Position numbers and translations under genes: made by a program. Under the pieces are notes generated by a model. The model did no database searches, was not told the origin of the DNA, and saw only the letters and a program-made list of their open reading frames with translations. Source: Pseudomonas sp. GD03944 (GTDB taxonomy: Bacteria; Pseudomonadota; Gammaproteobacteria; Pseudomonadales; Pseudomonadaceae). From it: a stretch of DNA of 64,000 nucleotides. Location of the stretch: assembly GCF_029839275.1 (NCBI RefSeq), contig NZ_JAOCAH010000007.1, positions 124,001 through 188,000 on the forward strand, given 5' to 3'. This document shows, in pieces, positions 63,373 through 64,000 of this stretch (position 1 is the first letter of the stretch; each line of letters begins with the position of its first letter).

Positions 63373-64000
63373 ATGGATGCGGTTGGAAGGGTAATGATTG
63401 CGGGCTGCGGCGATGTCGGCGGGCGCTTGGCGGTGAATCTGAGCGAGGCCGGCTGGACGGTGTTCGGCATGCGTCGCAATGTCGCAGCGTTGCCAGCGGG
63501 CGTGCTGCCGGTCGCTGGCGACCTGCAGGATGCATCGCGTCCAGCCCAGTGGCCGGAGGGCGCACTCGATTACCTGGTGTACTGCGCCGCGGCCACCCAG
63601 CACGACGAAGCGGGTTATCAGGCCGCCTATTTCGACGGCCTGCGCAACGTGTTGAGCTGGCTGAAGGAGACGGGCCAGCAGCCGCGCCGGCTGTTCTTCG
63701 TATCCAGCAGCGGGGTGTATGGGCAAAAGGACGGTGAGTGGATAGACGAGTCCTCACCCGCCGAAGCCCAGGCCTATTCCGGACGGGTGATGCTGGAGGC
63801 CGAGCGCCTGGCCTGGCAGAGCGGCATCCCGGCGACCTCGGTGCGCCTGACCGGTATTTATGGACCTGGTCGCGAATGGCTGCTCAAGCAGGTGCAGATG
63901 GGCTATCGGGTGGTCAGCGAGCCTCCGCTGTACGCCAACCGCATCCATGCCGACGACTGTGCGGGCCTGCTGGCCTTCCTGGTGCAGGCCGATGCCCGTG
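63373..64000 (+). CDS. Atypical SDR (NAD(P)-dependent epimerase-like) protein, 3' end beyond the window
   Basis: The reading frame is open from ATG 63373 (GAGGTGAT ribosome site) to the window edge, 209 codons. It has a Rossmann N-terminus (VMIAGCGDVGGRLAVNL, GxGxxG at residues 10-15), SSSGVYG (about 118-124) and IYGPGREW. The usual YxxxK active-site lysine appears to be replaced (AYSGRV), typical of the YeeZ-like atypical SDR group. Divergent from exbB. Substrate is unknown. Confidence 0.85.
   Translation, partial: MDAVGRVMIAGCGDVGGRLAVNLSEAGWTVFGMRRNVAALPAGVLPVAGDLQDASRPAQWPEGALDYLVYCAAATQHDEAGYQAAYFDGLRNVLSWLKETGQQPRRLFFVSSSGVYGQKDGEWIDESSPAEAQAYSGRVMLEAERLAWQSGIPATSVRLTGIYGPGREWLLKQVQMGYRVVSEPPLYANRIHADDCAGLLAFLVQADAR

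Overview
This window is a chromosomal segment of a Pseudomonas species. It is GC-rich, codon use is typical of the genus, and the order of the right two thirds (pstSCAB-phoU, response regulator, M23 peptidase, corC-like gene, phoR-phoB, ubiA-ubiC, glcC/glcDEFG, two rubredoxins, rubredoxin reductase, HU, recG-oxyR) matches the block I know from P. aeruginosa and its relatives. I see no rRNA, tRNA, CRISPR array, prophage or intact insertion sequence.

Layout. (1) 1-21311, all on the minus strand: a type VI secretion system (T6SS) cluster read in the order tssA, tssB, tssC, tssE, [PAAR, unknown effector candidate, 4-TM protein, lipoprotein], tssF, tssG, tssH/clpV, sfa (sigma-54 activator), a DUF805 gene, a tiny lipoprotein gene, fha, tssJ, tssK, tssL, tssM (cut by the left edge). 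The sfa and fha genes and the gene order resemble the H2-T6SS of P. aeruginosa. Two things interrupt the standard layout: an AT-richer effector/immunity-type cassette between tssE and tssF, and a repeat element of about 264 bp with nested inverted repeats that replaces the end of tssG. (2) 21716-26510: a hexose-phosphate mutarotase-like gene, a TRAP transporter (dctM and dctQ divergent from the substrate-binding protein) and an acyl-CoA thioesterase. (3) 26806-42991: the phosphate regulon (pstS, pstC, pstA, pstB, phoU and, further on, phoB-phoR) with three Pho boxes, interspersed with a receiver protein, an M23 peptidase, a phosphatase/nuclease-family protein, a small outer-membrane barrel and a CorC-like protein, then ubiA/ubiC with a REP pair between them. 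(4) 43056-52466: the glycolate operon glcC / glcDEFGB plus a glycolate/lactate permease, with two palindromic GntR-type operators in the divergent promoter. (5) 52609-64000: tandem rubredoxins and their reductase, HU, two hypothetical proteins, an HDOD protein, recG-oxyR, exbB-exbD-tonB and the start of an atypical SDR gene.

How they work together: PstSCAB imports phosphate and, with PhoU, holds PhoR-PhoB in check; PhoB in turn would bind the Pho boxes before pstS, pstC and phoB. GlcDEF oxidises glycolate to glyoxylate, GlcB condenses it with acetyl-CoA to malate, the permease brings in substrate and GlcC senses it. ExbB-ExbD-TonB energise outer-membrane receptors. The T6SS genes encode baseplate, sheath, ClpV and membrane complex, but hcp (tssD) and vgrG (tssI) are not in the window.

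The most promising unexplained item is the PAAR-linked cassette at 15084-17264. It has a 284-residue protein of no family I recognise, followed in ATGA-overlapping order by a four-helix membrane protein and a lipoprotein, which look like immunity or accessory partners. The four exact-phase 12-bp repeats upstream of tssA and the repeat element in tssG are the next most interesting.
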